A stretch of DNA of 7,877 bases from Pseudomonadota bacterium (GTDB taxonomy: Bacteria > Desulfobacterota > Desulfobacteria > Desulfobacterales > C00003060): the NCBI GenBank assembly GCA_015222985.1, contig JADFWI010000384.1, positions 1 to 7,877 of the forward strand, given 5' to 3'. Each line of letters begins with the position of its first letter. The stretch's first letter is position 1. Position numbers and translations under genes: made by a program. Below the pieces are notes generated by a model that saw nothing but the letters and a program-made list of their open reading frames with translations, was not told where the DNA came from and ran no database searches. Below are positions 6,651 to 7,877 of the stretch, in pieces.

Positions 6651-7127
6651 TCAGATCTTTCGCAACACTACATTCAGGCACAATATGCCGACTCCCACCG
6701 AGATTGCACTGTCAGCGATGTTAAAAGCCGGCCAATGTGCTGTGCCAACATAAAAGTCAAGGAAATCGATTACCTCTCCGAAACGGAGACGGTCAATGAG
6801 GTTTCCCAAGGCTCCGCCGAAAATCATAGCGAGCGCTACCGCCACCCACGGCTTGGTGGAAGCAAGTCTCCTGTAAGAGTAAAGAATAATTCCAAGGGCC
6901 AAACAGGAAACCACCAGGAAGAACAGGGTTCGAAACCGTGTCGCTTCCCCGGCCAACAATCCAAAGGCGCCACCAGTATTCCGAATCTGAGTTAGCGCAA
7001 AAAAACCAGGGATGACTTCCAGGGTTTCATGAAGTGAAAAAGTGCGCATGACAATTGCCTTGGTCACCTGATCAACCAAGATTGTGACGCCGGCAACCAG
7101 GACGAGGGTAGTATATTTTCGTTTCAA
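6651..7127 (-). CDS. lspA: Lipoprotein signal peptidase II (LspA)
   Basis: LspA is the inner-membrane aspartyl protease that cuts the signal peptide just before the diacylglyceryl-modified cysteine, following Lgt. With the start chosen here the product has 158 residues, normal for the family, and four membrane segments. The catalytic dyad is visible: Asp112 in GNLIDR and Asp139 in FNIADS. Other conserved parts are LVDQVTK at 17-23 and IRNTGGAFGL at 48-57. I chose the TTG at 7127-7125, which overlaps the ileS stop as TTGA and is preceded by GAAGG (7142-7138) at 10 bases. This places the first membrane helix about five residues from the start. An upstream TTG at 7166 would add 13 residues inside ileS and is less likely. 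The first ATG is too far in, within the loop after helix 1. The ileS-lspA order is a classic bacterial arrangement. Confidence 0.93.
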   Translation of the reverse strand: MKRKYTTLVLVAGVTILVDQVTKAIVMRTFSLHETLEVIPGFFALTQIRNTGGAFGLLAGEATRFRTLFFLVVSCLALGIILYSYRRLASTKPWVAVALAMIFGGALGNLIDRLRFGEVIDFLDFYVGTAHWPAFNIADSAISVGVGILCLNVVLRKI

Positions 7128-7877
7128 ATTTTGGCAGCCTTCAGTGCTTCTACGCAGCGCGAACAAATGGTCTTGTGCATCTCGTCAGCGCCCACTGAAA
7201 GATCATGTATCCAGCAACGTTCGCATTTTTCGCCAGCCGCACGATCGATACGAATCCAAAGATCGGGCATGCTCGTGCTTTGGTAAGCGCCGTCCAATTG
7301 TTCACCGGATACTATGGTCACCTCTGAGACAATAAAGATCGTGCGCAGTTCTTCAACCGTTGCCTTCACTGTCTCAAGGAATACTTTTGGCAAACTCAGC
7401 GTAACCGCGGCATCAAGCGAGTGGCCGATCATCTTCTGCCCCCTGGCTTCTTCCACGGCCTTGCTCACATCTGCCCTTAGAGCCAGGAGATATTTCCATC
7501 TTTCGGCCAGGTTGGCATCCACAAATGACTTCTTTACCTCCGGCAGTGCAGCAAGGTGGACACTGGCTGGCCTTGCGTTCGTTTTTGGCATGTGCGCCCA
7601 CACATCCTCGGCCGTAAAAACCAGGATGGGCGCCTGGATACGTGTCAGAGTATCGACAATGATATTGAGTGCACTCTGAGCCGAGCGTCTGGCCCTGGAT
7701 CCTGGCGGCGACGTATAGAGCCTGTCTTTCAAGACATCCAAGTAAAAAGCGCTCAAATCCAATACGCAATAATTGTACAAGCCGTGATACACACTGTGAA
7801 ACTCATAGGTCTCATAGGCTGCGCGAGATCGCTTCACCAACTCCTGAAGACGCTGAAGGGCAAAGCGATCAATCTCC
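7124..7877 (-). CDS. ileS: Isoleucyl-tRNA synthetase, C-terminal part (5' end outside window)
   Basis: IleRS charges tRNA-Ile in the cytoplasm. The frame is open to the right edge (first full codon at 7876), so the TTG at 7840 is internal, and 250 residues are visible. The start of the fragment is the anticodon-binding helical domain, with HSVYHGLYNYCVLDLSAFYL and DVLKDRLYT (7795-7718), typical of bacterial IleRS. TAEDVWAHMP and the GQKMIGHSLDAAV segment follow. The C-terminus is the FPG/IleRS zinc ribbon, CERCW plus CSRC; the four cysteines are encoded at 7225-7223, 7216-7214, 7165-7163 and 7156-7154, and all four are intact. The catalytic Rossmann fold, HIGH and KMSKS motifs and the editing domain lie outside the window. 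The presence of the zinc ribbon indicates the common bacterial, mupirocin-sensitive-style type rather than the eukaryote-like form; this is an inference. Its TGA overlaps the lspA start. Confidence 0.95.
   Translation of the reverse strand, partial: EIDRFALQRLQELVKRSRAAYETYEFHSVYHGLYNYCVLDLSAFYLDVLKDRLYTSPPGSRARRSAQSALNIIVDTLTRIQAPILVFTAEDVWAHMPKTNARPASVHLAALPEVKKSFVDANLAERWKYLLALRADVSKAVEEARGQKMIGHSLDAAVTLSLPKVFLETVKATVEELRTIFIVSEVTIVSGEQLDGAYQSTSMPDLWIRIDRAAGEKCERCWIHDLSVGADEMHKTICSRCVEALKAAKI
7138..7142 (-). promoter_or_regulatory. Ribosome binding site supporting the lspA TTG start
   Basis: On the minus strand GAAGG lies 10 bases before the TTG at 7127, within the last codons of ileS. 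The spacing is slightly long, so the stop/start overlap with ileS probably contributes to initiation. Confidence 0.45.

Noticed and set aside
6152..6724. A 190-codon open frame on the plus strand across lgt and the end of lspA
   Set aside because: It is antisense to two enzymes with intact catalytic motifs, and its product is low in hydrophobic structure and has no motif.
1..7877. CRISPR arrays, tRNA genes, insertion sequences or prophage parts
   Set aside because: No regularly spaced DNA repeats, cloverleaf-like segments, terminal inverted repeats or transposase/integrase motifs were seen on either strand; the window is almost fully occupied by ordinary genes.

Overview
The window looks like a chromosomal segment from a Gram-negative bacterium, most likely of the Desulfobacterota/Deltaproteobacteria type. 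This assignment is an inference from protein style: a long TPR lipoprotein, an Lgt with a GCCYG-type signature, an oversized DNA polymerase III delta subunit, and base composition near 50% G+C by eye. No rRNA or other taxonomic marker is present. Coding density is very high, and no gene-free stretch exceeds about 100 bases.

Plus strand, 1-4503, holds three co-directional genes. First is the C-terminal part of an alkaline-phosphatase-superfamily phosphohydrolase, cut by the left edge. Second is a 768-residue lipoprotein built almost entirely of 21 TPR repeats. Third, 20 bases downstream, is an unrecognised 394-residue protein with two membrane segments, a long coiled coil and a small basic C-terminal domain that resembles the RelE/ParE toxin fold. 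The second and third genes are probably one operon. The 101-base gap before the TPR gene shows no convincing terminator or promoter.

Minus strand, 7877-4448, holds a tightly packed run: the C-terminal end of ileS (isoleucyl-tRNA synthetase, cut by the right edge), lspA (signal peptidase II), lgt (prolipoprotein diacylglyceryl transferase) and holA (DNA polymerase III delta subunit). Junctions are a TTGA stop/start overlap, a 1-base gap and a 3-base gap, so the genes are probably translationally coupled. Lgt and LspA act in sequence on lipobox cysteines, and the TPR protein across the convergent junction carries such a lipobox, so the window holds two lipoprotein-maturation enzymes and one likely substrate.

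The two gene groups converge and overlap by 56 bases at 4448-4503. The most interesting item is the two-TM, coiled-coil protein ending in a RelE-like domain. Next are the non-canonical Lgt signature, the roughly 90-residue insertion in HolA and the almost gapless TPR register.
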